64,000 bases of DNA from Methanolinea sp. (GTDB taxonomy: Archaea; Halobacteriota; Methanomicrobia; Methanomicrobiales; Methanospirillaceae). The notes below the pieces were generated by a model. It saw nothing but the letters and a program-made list of their open reading frames with translations. It was not told where the DNA came from and searched no databases. Within the stretch, counting starts at the first letter, position 1, and every line of letters starts with the position of its first letter. The stretch is from contig CP064971.1 in NCBI GenBank assembly GCA_016699325.1, positions 372,001 to 436,000 on the forward strand, read 5' to 3'. Shown here one piece after another: positions 28,214-38,445 of this stretch. Both the position numbers and the translations under genes were made by a program.

Positions 28214-28950
28214 AACGATTTGAAGACCTCTCGTGCTGGCTGGTAGCATTCATCCTCTTCGAGGAGGAACCGGACCGCCTCCCGGAGCTCTCGTCCACCG
28301 ATGCCGGATGCTCCGGCAATGGCGGCAAGATCGTCGTAAGAGATACCTTTCTTTCCACCAGATTCCTTTATGATGGCGAGCACTGCTGCGGCAATATCTT
28401 CCTGTGAGCGGGATGCTTCGGACGACGGCATCACTCCATCAAGGGCATGGCAGACCATCCCGGCCATCTCCCGTATACAATTGCCTGTCATGGCGTATTG
28501 CTCCAGGGCGGCAACAACCGGTCCCGGACCGGTCCCGGAACGGAGCGCATCGGTAAGGAGGGCTATCCTGCCACCGGTGATCTCTGCTGTCCTGATGACC
28601 CAGCGGTCCCGGATCGCCCGAGTAGACTCGCCCAGGGAATGGAGCAAGACCCCCGGTCCCGCATCCCCGGAGAAGAAAACTGCCTCTCCGGTCACGGTCA
28701 CAAAAGAGGGCACGGAAAGGTCGCGGAGTGCGTCCTGCTGCTCCCGGTCAGGGCGCTCTGCCCGGATCTCGAAAACACCGGTCGGGTCTGCCACCCGGCC
28801 GGACCACCGGTCGGGTCCCCGGAACCCGGTCTCTGTCAGGGCCCCGGCAAGAAAGATCAGGCGACAGCATGCGCCGGTAGGTGTCAGGATCCGTTCCTGG
28901 AACAGAGGGAGCCGTGCCCGTGCATATTCCCCGGCAAACACCCTTGTCAT
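28210..28950 (-). CDS. RPA-associated OB-fold protein (COG3390-like)
   Basis: A 246-residue protein starting MTRVFAGEYARARLPLFQE, with GACCRLIFLAGALTETG and GRVADPTGVFEIRAERPD, the OB-fold core, followed by VTVTGEAVFF. This resembles the archaeal single-stranded-DNA-binding partner RPA-associated family, which is encoded with RPA in many euryarchaea; here RPA itself is not in the window. The C-terminus (EDIAAAVLAIIKESGGKKGI, SYDDLAAIAGASGIGGREL) looks like a winged-helix. ATG at 28950 has GGAAGGA immediately before it. It heads the repair operon of this gene, phosphoesterase and Lhr helicase, and is divergent from the giant PKD gene. Confidence 0.75.
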   Translation of the reverse strand: MTRVFAGEYARARLPLFQERILTPTGACCRLIFLAGALTETGFRGPDRWSGRVADPTGVFEIRAERPDREQQDALRDLSVPSFVTVTGEAVFFSGDAGPGVLLHSLGESTRAIRDRWVIRTAEITGGRIALLTDALRSGTGPGPVVAALEQYAMTGNCIREMAGMVCHALDGVMPSSEASRSQEDIAAAVLAIIKESGGKKGISYDDLAAIAGASGIGGRELREAVRFLLEEDECYQPAREVFKSL

Positions 28951-29176
28951 TCCTTCCAAAACCGACCATCTCCGGAGGGGTACTTCATGGTACTGGGGTA
29001 GTTCCCCTCTCCTTTTCAGGTAGAGGATTGGTGGTGAAAGAAAATATCCATTATGTTCAGGGACAAAAAACCTTGTGCGCAACGCAGGTAAACGAGATCG
29101 CAGGGCAGCGCCTTATGTCTGGTTTAATCGCTTCCTGTGTAAAAAGAGAAAAAAAATAGGCGTATCGTCAGAAGAA

Positions 29177-29189
29177 TTTATATATAAGG
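29177..29189 (+). promoter_or_regulatory. TATA box of the giant PKD gene
   Basis: TTTATATATAAGG, about 30 nt before the ATG at 29219. Transcription would begin near 29208 with a leader of about 10 nt. It lies inside the longer open frame and so rejects upstream starts. Confidence 0.65.
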
Positions 29190-29218
29190 ACTTCACCATC
29201 TCACATAAAGGGCTCTTT

Positions 29219-32200
29219 ATGAAAACAAATCGCATCTTGTTGTTGTTATTACTCTTGGTGCCCTTAGCCGGGGTTCTCTGCATGAATGCGGCAGGGGATG
29301 GTTCTCTTGCAACAGCACCAGCCCTCGTTCTTTCTGGTGGCGAAAGGGACGGGGTTACAATCTATGGACCAGGTGAACAAATCGGAGCATCGTTGTCATT
29401 TCCCCTCCTGTTCATGGGAAATGCCGGGCAGTTCCCGGACAACGTAATCTTCATGGCCATCTCGGATTCCGGCCCGATCTCCTTTGGCGCCTGGGGTTCC
29501 GATCTCTCTCTGGTTTCACCGGAAAGCGGGCAAACAGCACTGGTAGGGTTCAGGTTTGATGGTGCATCAGATGCTGTGACACTGGCGGGGATGGAGAGGC
29601 TCGATTGCAGTGCCAATTTCCTTACCGGCAACGATCCGGAGGCATGGATAACCGGGGTGGAGATGTATCGTGGGATCAAGTACGTTGGACTTTACCCGGG
29701 AATCGATCTCGTATACGAAGGATTGCCGGATGGTCTCAAGAGCACATATATCGTCCGGCCCGGTGCCGATCCTGGCGTCATCATTCTTGAATACTCCGGC
29801 CAGGAGGGTCTCTCACTTGCCCCGGACGGATCCCTGGTACTCACGACCCGGGCAGGTCCGGTCGTTCATAGCGCTCCCTACTGTTACCAGCTGATAGAGG
29901 GATCAATTGTCGAAGTCAGTTCTTCCTATCGCATGACCGGCCAGGGAGGTGTCGGTTTCATGGTGGGGGACTATGACCCCGGTTACGACCTGGTCATCGA
30001 CCCGGTATTGAAATACGGGCTATATCTCAGGGGGTTGGGCGTGAGTGAAGCATATGGTGTTGCATCGGACCCGCAGGGGAACGCCTACGTGACCGGTAGG
30101 ACGTTTTCCACCCCCTACAATGTGTCAGCAGGCAGTACGGGATCCAATGCCGGTGGTACCGATGTCGTTGTTGTCAAGATCAACCCTGAAGGGACGCTCC
30201 CGCTTTTCATCACCTACCTGGGAGGCGAAGGCAACGATGCCGGATATGGAATACAGATAGATGCCAGCGGGGGGGTTTATGTGGTCGGTACCACCAACTC
30301 CACCAATTTCCCGGTTGTAAACCCTCTCCAGGGAGATAACGCGGGACTCAACGATGCGTTTGTCATGCGGCTGGCTCCCAACGGGTCATCGCTTGTTTAC
30401 TCAACCTACCTGGGGGGAAATAACAACGATTATGGGTATGCCATTGCACTTGATGGAGCGAACAACGCGTACATCACCGGATCTACCGAATCCAGCTCCT
30501 TCTCTGTTCCCAGCACAATGAAACGGACTTCTCGGGGCGGTATTTCCGATGCTTACCTGCTGAAAATCAGGAGCGACGGGCGAGAACTCATCGATACTGA
30601 ATATGTCGGCGGAAAGGTCATGGAAACCGGGTACGGCATTGCAGTCGATGAAGCTGGCTATGCCTACATTGCCGGTGAAACATTTTCATGGGATTTCCCG
30701 GTTAAAAATGCTGCCTATCCCACCTTTGGCGGGTATAGCGACGCCTTCGTGACCAAGATCGCACCTGCTGGCGATCCGTTTGTTTATTCTACCTATATCG
30801 GTGGATCAGACATGGATGGGGCGCGGGCGATTGATGTCGGCAGTGATGGATCAGTCCATGTAACGGGACTCACCCGGTCACGTAACTTCCCGACCAAGAA
30901 CGCCTTCAAACCGGTAAATCCGGGATTGATCAGTTCTTTCTATACTCGTCTGGAACCCTCCGGAAATGCACTCAACCTCTCCACGTATCTGACCGGGCCG
31001 GGATTCGATGAAGGAAGAGGAATCGTTGTCAATCCCGCCGGCTCGGTGTATATCACTGGAATAACCAAGGCAGAAAACATGCAAACCATCAATGCGTCCC
31101 AGCCCCATTACGGCGGCGGCGTCTCGGATGCATTCATTGCAAAGTTTGCCGAAGGAGAGAGTTACCCCGCATACTTAACCTATTTCGGGGGAAGCAACAA
31201 GGAAGAGGCGTATGGTATTGCAGCAGATGGAAAATGCGGGGTGTTTATCTCAGGAGTGACATGGTCTGATAACATGCCGGCAAGCGATCCTTATCCCCCG
31301 GCCTTTACTCCTGCCGGGAGAGGTGGATTCGTAGCGCTGGTCTGGGACGAGGAGACCTGCTGTATACCCCCCATTGCAGTGTTTGAAGCCAATCCATCTT
31401 CCGGATATGCCCCGCTGGACGTCAAGTTTACCGACCTTTCGAGCGGGACACCTGAATCGTGGTCATGGGAGTTCGGTGACGGCGGAACGTCCACCGAGCA
31501 GAATCCTCTGCACACCTACACCACGGTCGGCAACTATACCGTGAACCTCACGGTGCAGAACAACTGTGGAACCAATACCACCTCCGGGACGATTGTTGCG
31601 TTATGCCTCGAGCCGGTGGCCGACTTCTCGGCAAACAGGACTTCCGGCAAGGTTCCCCTCTCAGTCCAGTTTACCGACTCCTCGCAAAACAATGTGACTT
31701 CCTGGTCATGGCAGTTCGGTGACGGTGGAACGTCAACCAAACAGAACCCGGTCCATACCTACACCGCTCCTGGCACTTACACGGTGAACCTCACTGTTAT
31801 GAACAACTGCGGGTCCGGCACTGCTTCCAAACCCATGTACATCACCGCCGAACCCTGTCCGCTGCCGGTGGCCGACTTCTCGGCAAACAGGACTTCCGGC
31901 AAGGTTCCCCTCTCAGTCCAGTTTACCGACTCCTCGCAAAACAACGTGACTTCCTGGTCATGGCAGTTCGGTGACGGTACCACTTCCATCGAACAGAACC
32001 CTGTCCATACCTACACGGTAGCCGGGGACTATACCGTGACCCTCACCGTGACAAACGAGTGCGGGTCCGACTCGGCCTCGAAACAAGAGTATATCACTGC
32101 TGAACCCTGTCCGCCGCCTGTAGCGAATTTCAACGCCAACAGGACTTCCGGTAAGGCCCCTCTCTCCGTCCAGTTCACCGACCTCTCCACAAACGACCCG

Positions 32201-35200
32201 GATACCTGGCTCTGGCAGTTCGGTGACGGTGACACTTCCACCGAACAGAACCCTGTCCATACCTATACCATTCCTGGCACTTACACCGTGAACCTCACCG
32301 TAACAAACGAATGCGGGTCCGACTCGGCCTCGAAACAAGAGTATATCACTGCTGAACCCTGTCCGCCGCCTGTAGCGAATTTCAACGCCAACAGGACTTC
32401 CGGTAAGGCCCCTCTCTCCGTCCAGTTCACCGACCTCTCCACCAACGACCCGGATACCTGGCTCTGGCAGTTCGGTGACGGTGACACTTCCACCGAACAG
32501 GACCCTGTCCATACCTATACCATTCCTGGCACTTACACCGTGAACCTCACCGTAACAAACGAGTGCGGGTGCGATTCAGCCTCGAAACAAGAGTATATCA
32601 CTGCTGAACCCTGTCCGCCGCCGGTGGCCGACTTCTCGGCAAACAGGACCTCCGGTAAGGCCCCTCTCTCCGTCCAGTTCACCGACCTCTCCACCAACGA
32701 CCCGGATACCTGGCTCTGGCAGTTCGGTGACGGTGACACTTCCACCGAACAGAACCCTGTCCATACCTATACCATTCCTGGCACTTACACCGTGAACCTC
32801 ACCGTAACAAACGAATGCGGGTGCGATTCAGCCTCGAAACAAGAGTTTATAACCGCCGAACCCTGCCCGCCGCCGGTGGCCGATTTCTCGGCAAACAGGA
32901 CTTCCGGCAAGGCCCCTCTCTCCGTCCAGTTCACCGACCTCTCCACCAACGACCCGGATACCTGGCTCTGGCAGTTCGGTGACGGTGACACTTCCACCGA
33001 ACAGGACCCGGTCCATACCTATACCACTCCTGGCACTTACACCGTGAACCTCACCGTAACAAACGAGTGCGGGTGCGATTCAGCCTCGAAACAAGAGTTT
33101 ATAACCGCCGAACCCTGCCCGCCGCCGGTGGCCGACTTCTCGGCAAACAGGACCTCCGGTAAGGCCCCTCTCTCCGTCCAGTTCACCGACCTATCCACCA
33201 ACGACCCGGATACCTGGCTCTGGCAGTTCGGTGACGGTGACACTTCCACCGAACAGGACCCGGTCCATACCTATACCATTCCTGGCACTTACACCGTGAA
33301 CCTCACCGTAACAAACGAGTGCGGGTGCGATTCAGCCTCGAAACAAGAGTATATCACTGCTGAACCCTGTCCGCCGCCGGTGGCCGACTTCTCGGCAAAC
33401 AGGACCTCCGGTAAGGCCCCTCTCTCCGTCCAGTTCACCGACCTCTCCACAAACGACCCGGATACCTGGCTCTGGCAGTTCGGTGACGGTGACACTTCCA
33501 CCGAAAAGAACCCTGTCCATACCTACACGGTAGCCGGGGACTATACCGTGACCCTCACCGTGACAAACGAATGCGGGTGCGATTCAGCCTCGAAACAAGA
33601 GTATATCACTGCTGAACCCTGTCCGCCGCCGGTGGCCGACTTCTCGGCAAACAGGACCTCCGGTAAGGCCCCTCTCTCCGTCCAGTTCACCGACCTCTCC
33701 ACAAACGACCCGGATACCTGGCTCTGGCAGTTCGGTGACGGTGACACTTCCACCGAAAAGAACCCTGTCCATACCTACACGGTAGCCGGGGACTATACCG
33801 TGACCCTCACCGTGACAAACGAATGCGGGTGCGATTCAGCCTCGAAACAAGAGTTTATAACCGCCGAACCCTGCCCGCCGCCGGTGGCCGATTTCTCGGC
33901 AAACAGGACTTCCGGTAAGGCCCCTCTCTCCGTCCAGTTCACCGACCTCTCCACCAACGACCCGGATACCTGGCTCTGGCAGTTCGGTGACGGTGACACT
34001 TCCACCGAACAGGACCCGGTCCATACCTATACCACTCCTGGCACTTACACCGTGAACCTCACCGTAACAAACGAGTGCGGGTGCGATTCAGCCTCGAAAC
34101 AAGAGTTTATAACCGCCGAACCCTGCCCGCCGCCGGTGGCCGACTTCTCGGCCAACCAGACCTGCGGGAAGATCCCCCTCTCTGTCCAGTTCACCGACCT
34201 CTCCACAAACGACCCGGATACCTGGCTCTGGCAGTTCGGTGACGGTGACACTTCCACCGAACAGAACCCGGTCCATACCTATACCACTCCTGGCACTTAC
34301 ACCGTGAACCTCACCGTAACAAACGAATGCGGGTGCGATTCCGCCTCGAAACAAGAGTTTATATCCGCTGAACCCTGTCCGCCGCCGGTGGCCGACTTCT
34401 CGGCAAACAGAACCTCCGGTAAGGCCCCTCTCTCCGTCCAGTTCACCGACCTCTCCACAAACGGCCCGGATACCTGGCTCTGGCAGTTCGGTGACGGTGA
34501 CACTTCCACCGAACAGAACCCTGTCCATACCTATACCACTCCTGGCACTTACACCGTGACCCTCACCGTAACAAACGAGTGCGGGTGCGATTCAGCCTCG
34601 AAACAAGAGTTTATAACCGCTGAACCCTGTCCGTTGCCGGTGGCCGACTTCTCGGCCAACCAGACCTGCGGGAAGATCCCCCTCTCCGTCCAGTTCACTG
34701 ACCTCTCCACAAACGGCCCGGATACCTGGCTCTGGCAGTTCGGTGACGGTGCCACTTCCACCGAACAGAACCCTGTCCATACCTATACCACTCCTGGCAC
34801 TTACACCGTGACCCTCACTGTCACAAACGAATGCGGGTGCGATTCCGCCTCCAGGCCGGCGTACATCACCGCTCAACCCTGTCCGCCGCCGGTTGCATCC
34901 TTCGAGATGAATAAGAGCTGTGGATTTCCCCCGGTCACGATCGGGTTCACCGATACCTCTGCCAACGACCCGCACACCTGGTTCTGGCAGTTCGGTGACG
35001 GTGGAACGTCCACCCAGAAGAACCCCGCCCACACCTACACTGTTCCAGGGGTCTATACGGTGAGCCTGACCGTTACGAACGACTGTGGAACAGATTCGAC
35101 ATGTGGGACATTTTATGGGTATTCCTGTGACCCTCCGATTGCCAATTTCACCGCAAACCGGACCTCTGGAAATGCTCCCTTAGCGGTTCAGTTCTGGGAT

Positions 35201-37345
35201 ACCTCCCTCAACAGCCCCTCTTCATGGCACTGGGATTTCGGTGACGGTGCAACTGCAACCGACAGGAACCCGGTCCATACGTATACAGATCCCGGGACGT
35301 ATACCGTGAAGCTCACCGTCACCAACAATGCAGGGTCGGATTGGATCAGCAAACCCGGCTTCATCGTAGTGGGGCCGATAATCCCGCAACCTCCCCATCT
35401 ATTCTATGGGGCAATTACCATCGGTGGGCAACCTTCTTTGGCGGGAACTATCGTGTCCGCCTCCGTTCATGGAGGAGGGGGATCCATTGTTGCGGACAAA
35501 CCCGGGCAGTATGGAGAACCCGGGGCATCAGGTGAAAAACTCATCGTCCAGGGACAAATCGTGAACGGGACGCCCATCACCTTCTACCTCAACGGGTCTG
35601 CCGCCGAGTGTTATGATGTTGCTGCCGGAGGTAACTGGCAGGCGACCTACCCATTCACTTCGGGCAAAGTCACCGAGCTGAATCTCAGAATCCAGGAGAT
35701 TCCACCGCAACCCCCGGTTGCCGGTTTCACCGCCAACAAGACTTCAGGCCCGGCTCCGCTCTCTGTCGCATTCACCGACACTTCCACCAATGACCCTGAT
35801 ACATGGGTCTGGGACTTCGGTGACAATACAACAGCCACCACCCAGAATCCGGTCCATGTCTATACCGATGAAGGGTTGTATACTGTCAGTCTAACGGTTA
35901 CCAACGCCGATGGGACCGATTCCGAGATAAAACAGAATTACATCTTCGTTCTGCCACCTCTGCCACCGCTGCCCCACGCCTTTTATGGGGCAATCACCAT
36001 TGTCGATGAAGATGCCCCTGCCGGCACCTTCATTTCAGGTGTTGTCAGCGGCGGCGGGGGGTTTGTAATTACCGATGTGAAGGGACGGTACGGTGATGTG
36101 GTCAACGACACAAAGAACCTCATCATCCAGGGTTCGATCCCCGAAGGTTCACCGATTTCGTTCTACGCAAACGGCATCCGTGCCGAATGCTACGATGTCG
36201 GTGCCGGTGGAGACTGGCAGATGACCTATCCCTACATATGGGGAGGATTGACAGAACTCAATCTCCGGGTAACGGAAATTCCTCCCGCCGACATACCAGT
36301 CGCCAATTTCACGGCAAACAGGACTTCGGGAACAGCCCCGCTTGCCGTGCAGTTCATTGACACATCGTTGAACATACCCACATCGTGGTTCTGGGACTTT
36401 GGCGACGGATTCACCTCGAACGGCAGGAACCCCGTCCATACCTATCAGTCTCCGGGAACGTACACGGTGAGCCTGAACGTGAGCAACCCGGCGGGCACAA
36501 GCTCACTGGTACGGCCGGATTTCATAACCGTTCACGGCGGGCAGCTGCCTCCGGTTGCCGGGTTTACTGCCAATACGACATCCGGGACTGCCCCGCTGTC
36601 CGTCCAGTTTACTGATACCTCCAGCAACAATCCCGGCTCGTGGTCCTGGGAGTTCGGTGATCAGACCATATCGGCCCTCCAGAACCCTGTCCACACATAC
36701 CTCACTGCAGGGTCATACACCGTTAACCTCACCGCAAGCAACGATTTCGGCAGTGGGTCTGTATCAAAGCCCGGGTTCATCAACGTCAGTTCACCTGGAA
36801 GGCTGTTCTATATCAACGCCACAGCAGGAAACGGCGGATCTATCAACCCGAGCGGTCTCGTTCCAGTCTCAGAAGGAGCAAATGTCACCTTCAATATCGC
36901 CCCGCTCTCGTACTACACGGTCCAGGCCGTAACCGTGGACGGTGTTTCCAAAGGAGCACTATATACCTGGTCCTTTGAAAATGTCCGTGAAAACCACACC
37001 ATTGTCGCATCCTTCCGGCAGACGGGGACCGGTGGCGGAGGTGGTGGTGGAGGTGGCTACTACGCCACCAGCACCCCAACTCCCACCCCAACCATCACTG
37101 TTACCCCCACTCCACAGGAAAATGGAAACATAACTCCCACACCAACCACACCACCACCGACACTGGAGCCTGTGGAGACCGAGACTGCCCCGGTCCCCAC
37201 CACTACCATCCCACCCGCCCAGCCGTCCTGGTCGCAGTTCCCGCTGGCATGGCTGATCCTCATCATCCTGGTGATCATCATTCTCGCAGGCCTTGCCTAT
37301 TACTACTACCAGAAGGAGAAGGGCGCAGAACTCTTTGAAAAATAA
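29219..37345 (+). CDS. giant cell-surface protein with beta-propeller repeats and 19 PKD domains
   Basis: A predicted secreted, membrane-anchored protein of 2708 residues. A signal peptide (ILLLLLLLVPLAGVLC) is followed by a domain of about 230 residues ending YDLVIDPVLKYGLYLRG and then SBBP-type repeats such as YLGGEGNDAGYGIQIDASGG (to about 710). PKD domains follow (about 717-2050 for sixteen), each with W.WQFGDG.TS...NPVHTYT.PG.YTV.LTVTN. Two FYGAITI modules (near 2060 and 2255) are interspersed with three more PKD domains. A tail of glycine run, TP-rich linker, one membrane helix (about 2675-2696) and a charged end (KEKGAELFEK) completes it. It likely serves adhesion or S-layer interaction. 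The cysteines in repeats 2-16 could pair. Confidence 0.9.
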   Translation: MKTNRILLLLLLLVPLAGVLCMNAAGDGSLATAPALVLSGGERDGVTIYGPGEQIGASLSFPLLFMGNAGQFPDNVIFMAISDSGPISFGAWGSDLSLVSPESGQTALVGFRFDGASDAVTLAGMERLDCSANFLTGNDPEAWITGVEMYRGIKYVGLYPGIDLVYEGLPDGLKSTYIVRPGADPGVIILEYSGQEGLSLAPDGSLVLTTRAGPVVHSAPYCYQLIEGSIVEVSSSYRMTGQGGVGFMVGDYDPGYDLVIDPVLKYGLYLRGLGVSEAYGVASDPQGNAYVTGRTFSTPYNVSAGSTGSNAGGTDVVVVKINPEGTLPLFITYLGGEGNDAGYGIQIDASGGVYVVGTTNSTNFPVVNPLQGDNAGLNDAFVMRLAPNGSSLVYSTYLGGNNNDYGYAIALDGANNAYITGSTESSSFSVPSTMKRTSRGGISDAYLLKIRSDGRELIDTEYVGGKVMETGYGIAVDEAGYAYIAGETFSWDFPVKNAAYPTFGGYSDAFVTKIAPAGDPFVYSTYIGGSDMDGARAIDVGSDGSVHVTGLTRSRNFPTKNAFKPVNPGLISSFYTRLEPSGNALNLSTYLTGPGFDEGRGIVVNPAGSVYITGITKAENMQTINASQPHYGGGVSDAFIAKFAEGESYPAYLTYFGGSNKEEAYGIAADGKCGVFISGVTWSDNMPASDPYPPAFTPAGRGGFVALVWDEETCCIPPIAVFEANPSSGYAPLDVKFTDLSSGTPESWSWEFGDGGTSTEQNPLHTYTTVGNYTVNLTVQNNCGTNTTSGTIVALCLEPVADFSANRTSGKVPLSVQFTDSSQNNVTSWSWQFGDGGTSTKQNPVHTYTAPGTYTVNLTVMNNCGSGTASKPMYITAEPCPLPVADFSANRTSGKVPLSVQFTDSSQNNVTSWSWQFGDGTTSIEQNPVHTYTVAGDYTVTLTVTNECGSDSASKQEYITAEPCPPPVANFNANRTSGKAPLSVQFTDLSTNDPDTWLWQFGDGDTSTEQNPVHTYTIPGTYTVNLTVTNECGSDSASKQEYITAEPCPPPVANFNANRTSGKAPLSVQFTDLSTNDPDTWLWQFGDGDTSTEQDPVHTYTIPGTYTVNLTVTNECGCDSASKQEYITAEPCPPPVADFSANRTSGKAPLSVQFTDLSTNDPDTWLWQFGDGDTSTEQNPVHTYTIPGTYTVNLTVTNECGCDSASKQEFITAEPCPPPVADFSANRTSGKAPLSVQFTDLSTNDPDTWLWQFGDGDTSTEQDPVHTYTTPGTYTVNLTVTNECGCDSASKQEFITAEPCPPPVADFSANRTSGKAPLSVQFTDLSTNDPDTWLWQFGDGDTSTEQDPVHTYTIPGTYTVNLTVTNECGCDSASKQEYITAEPCPPPVADFSANRTSGKAPLSVQFTDLSTNDPDTWLWQFGDGDTSTEKNPVHTYTVAGDYTVTLTVTNECGCDSASKQEYITAEPCPPPVADFSANRTSGKAPLSVQFTDLSTNDPDTWLWQFGDGDTSTEKNPVHTYTVAGDYTVTLTVTNECGCDSASKQEFITAEPCPPPVADFSANRTSGKAPLSVQFTDLSTNDPDTWLWQFGDGDTSTEQDPVHTYTTPGTYTVNLTVTNECGCDSASKQEFITAEPCPPPVADFSANQTCGKIPLSVQFTDLSTNDPDTWLWQFGDGDTSTEQNPVHTYTTPGTYTVNLTVTNECGCDSASKQEFISAEPCPPPVADFSANRTSGKAPLSVQFTDLSTNGPDTWLWQFGDGDTSTEQNPVHTYTTPGTYTVTLTVTNECGCDSASKQEFITAEPCPLPVADFSANQTCGKIPLSVQFTDLSTNGPDTWLWQFGDGATSTEQNPVHTYTTPGTYTVTLTVTNECGCDSASRPAYITAQPCPPPVASFEMNKSCGFPPVTIGFTDTSANDPHTWFWQFGDGGTSTQKNPAHTYTVPGVYTVSLTVTNDCGTDSTCGTFYGYSCDPPIANFTANRTSGNAPLAVQFWDTSLNSPSSWHWDFGDGATATDRNPVHTYTDPGTYTVKLTVTNNAGSDWISKPGFIVVGPIIPQPPHLFYGAITIGGQPSLAGTIVSASVHGGGGSIVADKPGQYGEPGASGEKLIVQGQIVNGTPITFYLNGSAAECYDVAAGGNWQATYPFTSGKVTELNLRIQEIPPQPPVAGFTANKTSGPAPLSVAFTDTSTNDPDTWVWDFGDNTTATTQNPVHVYTDEGLYTVSLTVTNADGTDSEIKQNYIFVLPPLPPLPHAFYGAITIVDEDAPAGTFISGVVSGGGGFVITDVKGRYGDVVNDTKNLIIQGSIPEGSPISFYANGIRAECYDVGAGGDWQMTYPYIWGGLTELNLRVTEIPPADIPVANFTANRTSGTAPLAVQFIDTSLNIPTSWFWDFGDGFTSNGRNPVHTYQSPGTYTVSLNVSNPAGTSSLVRPDFITVHGGQLPPVAGFTANTTSGTAPLSVQFTDTSSNNPGSWSWEFGDQTISALQNPVHTYLTAGSYTVNLTASNDFGSGSVSKPGFINVSSPGRLFYINATAGNGGSINPSGLVPVSEGANVTFNIAPLSYYTVQAVTVDGVSKGALYTWSFENVRENHTIVASFRQTGTGGGGGGGGGYYATSTPTPTPTITVTPTPQENGNITPTPTTPPPTLEPVETETAPVPTTTIPPAQPSWSQFPLAWLILIILVIIILAGLAYYYYQKEKGAELFEK
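31605..34870 (+). repeat. thirteen tandem 252-bp repeats encoding PKD domains
   Basis: The unit is 84 codons (252 bp), beginning near CPPPVADFSANRTSGKAP and ending SASKQE(Y/F)ITAEP. Thirteen consecutive copies fill about 3.27 kb. Neighbouring copies are near-identical at DNA level: several differ by only a handful of bases, with variants such as VADF/VANF, EQNP/EQDP/EKNP and TIPG/TTPG/VAGD alternating between copies. The pattern suggests recent unequal exchange or gene conversion. Long minus-strand frames across the array are shadows of this repeat. Confidence 0.92.
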
Positions 37346-37350
37346 CAATC

Positions 37351-37359
37351 TTTTTTTTT
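37351..37359 (+). terminator. T-run after the giant PKD gene
   Basis: Nine consecutive T residues 6 nt beyond the stop codon, preceding the promoter of the rfcS operon. Archaeal termination often uses such runs. Confidence 0.6.
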
Positions 37360-37465
37360 GCCTGCGCTGTTCCTCCAGGCAGTTTCGGGATACACGGTCC
37401 CTGTTTTTATCACACAAGCCAGATACTGATATACCATAACCCCTAATATTGAAAGAGGATACGGA

Positions 37466-38434
37466 ATGGACGAGAGCCACACCATCTGGATTGAGAAGTA
37501 CCGGCCGGCACTCCTTGCAGATATCGTCGGGCAGGACGAGATCGTGGAGCGTCTCAAGTCCTACGTGAAAGCAGGCAGTCTCCCCCACCTGCTCTTCACC
37601 GGCCCGGCGGGGGTCGGCAAAACCACGGCGGCAGTCGCGCTCGCACGGGAATTTTTCGGCGATGGGTGGCACATGAACTTCCGGGAGCTGAATGCATCCG
37701 ACGAGCGCGGCATCGATGTGGTCCGGACCCAGATCAAGCAGTTTGCCCGGACTTCCCCGCTCGGAAATGCCTCTTTCAAGATACTCTTCCTCGATGAAGC
37801 CGATGCCCTGACCCCGGATGCCCAGGCTGCACTCAGGAGGACGATGGAGAGCTTTGCCCAGACCTGCAGGTTCATCCTTTCGTGTAACTACTCGTCAAAG
37901 ATCATCGATCCCATCCAGAGCAGGTGCGCCATCTACCGGTTCAGGCCGCTTGCCAAGGAAGCGATAGCCGAGGAGATCCACCGCATCGCCAGGAGCGAAA
38001 ACCTGCACGTTGCCGATGATGCAGTCATGGCAATCACATATATTGCCCAGGGCGACATGCGGAAAGCCATCAATGCCCTCCAGGGTGCCGCAATCCTCTC
38101 CCCCGAGATAACCAAGGACGGGGTCTATGCCATCACCGCAACGGCAAAACCGGAGGAGATCGAGGAACTCCTCACGCTGGCCCTGTCCGGAGATTTTGAA
38201 GGGGCAGAACACGTCCTTACAGACCTACTCCATGGGCGGGGGATTGCCCCGAACGAACTGATCAACCAGTGCTACCGGGCCATCATGAAACGGCCGATGG
38301 ACGATGGATTGCGTGTAGCACTCATCGATCAGCTGGGGACAACGGATTTCCGGCTCTCCGAAGGTGCCAACAGCGATATCCAGATGGATGCGCTCATCGC
38401 CCAGTTCGTGATCATTGCCCGGCGCTCCGGATGA
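37466..38434 (+). CDS. rfcS: replication factor C small subunit
   Basis: Clamp-loader ATPase that loads PCNA with the RFC large subunit. The 322 residues contain IEKYRPALLADIVGQDEIV, Walker A FTGPAGVGKTT (about 45-55), Walker B KILFLDEADALTPDAQ (about 105-118), sensor 1 FILSCNYSSKII, and the arginine-finger SRC motif in IQSRCAIYRF. Both catalytic acidic residues (D and E) of Walker B are present. ATG at 37466 follows AGAGGAT. A TATA-like TGATATACC lies about 35 nt upstream. It opens the long operon; its stop overlaps an ATG used as the first possible mcm start. Confidence 0.95.
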   Translation: MDESHTIWIEKYRPALLADIVGQDEIVERLKSYVKAGSLPHLLFTGPAGVGKTTAAVALAREFFGDGWHMNFRELNASDERGIDVVRTQIKQFARTSPLGNASFKILFLDEADALTPDAQAALRRTMESFAQTCRFILSCNYSSKIIDPIQSRCAIYRFRPLAKEAIAEEIHRIARSENLHVADDAVMAITYIAQGDMRKAINALQGAAILSPEITKDGVYAITATAKPEEIEELLTLALSGDFEGAEHVLTDLLHGRGIAPNELINQCYRAIMKRPMDDGLRVALIDQLGTTDFRLSEGANSDIQMDALIAQFVIIARRSG

Positions 38435-38445
38435 AGGTGAGAGGG

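Noticed and set aside
31291..35032. Long minus-strand open frames across the PKD repeats, recurring every 252 bp
   Set aside because: They repeat with the same period as the plus-strand PKD codons and encode no known fold; they are reverse-frame shadows of a GC-rich tandem repeat.
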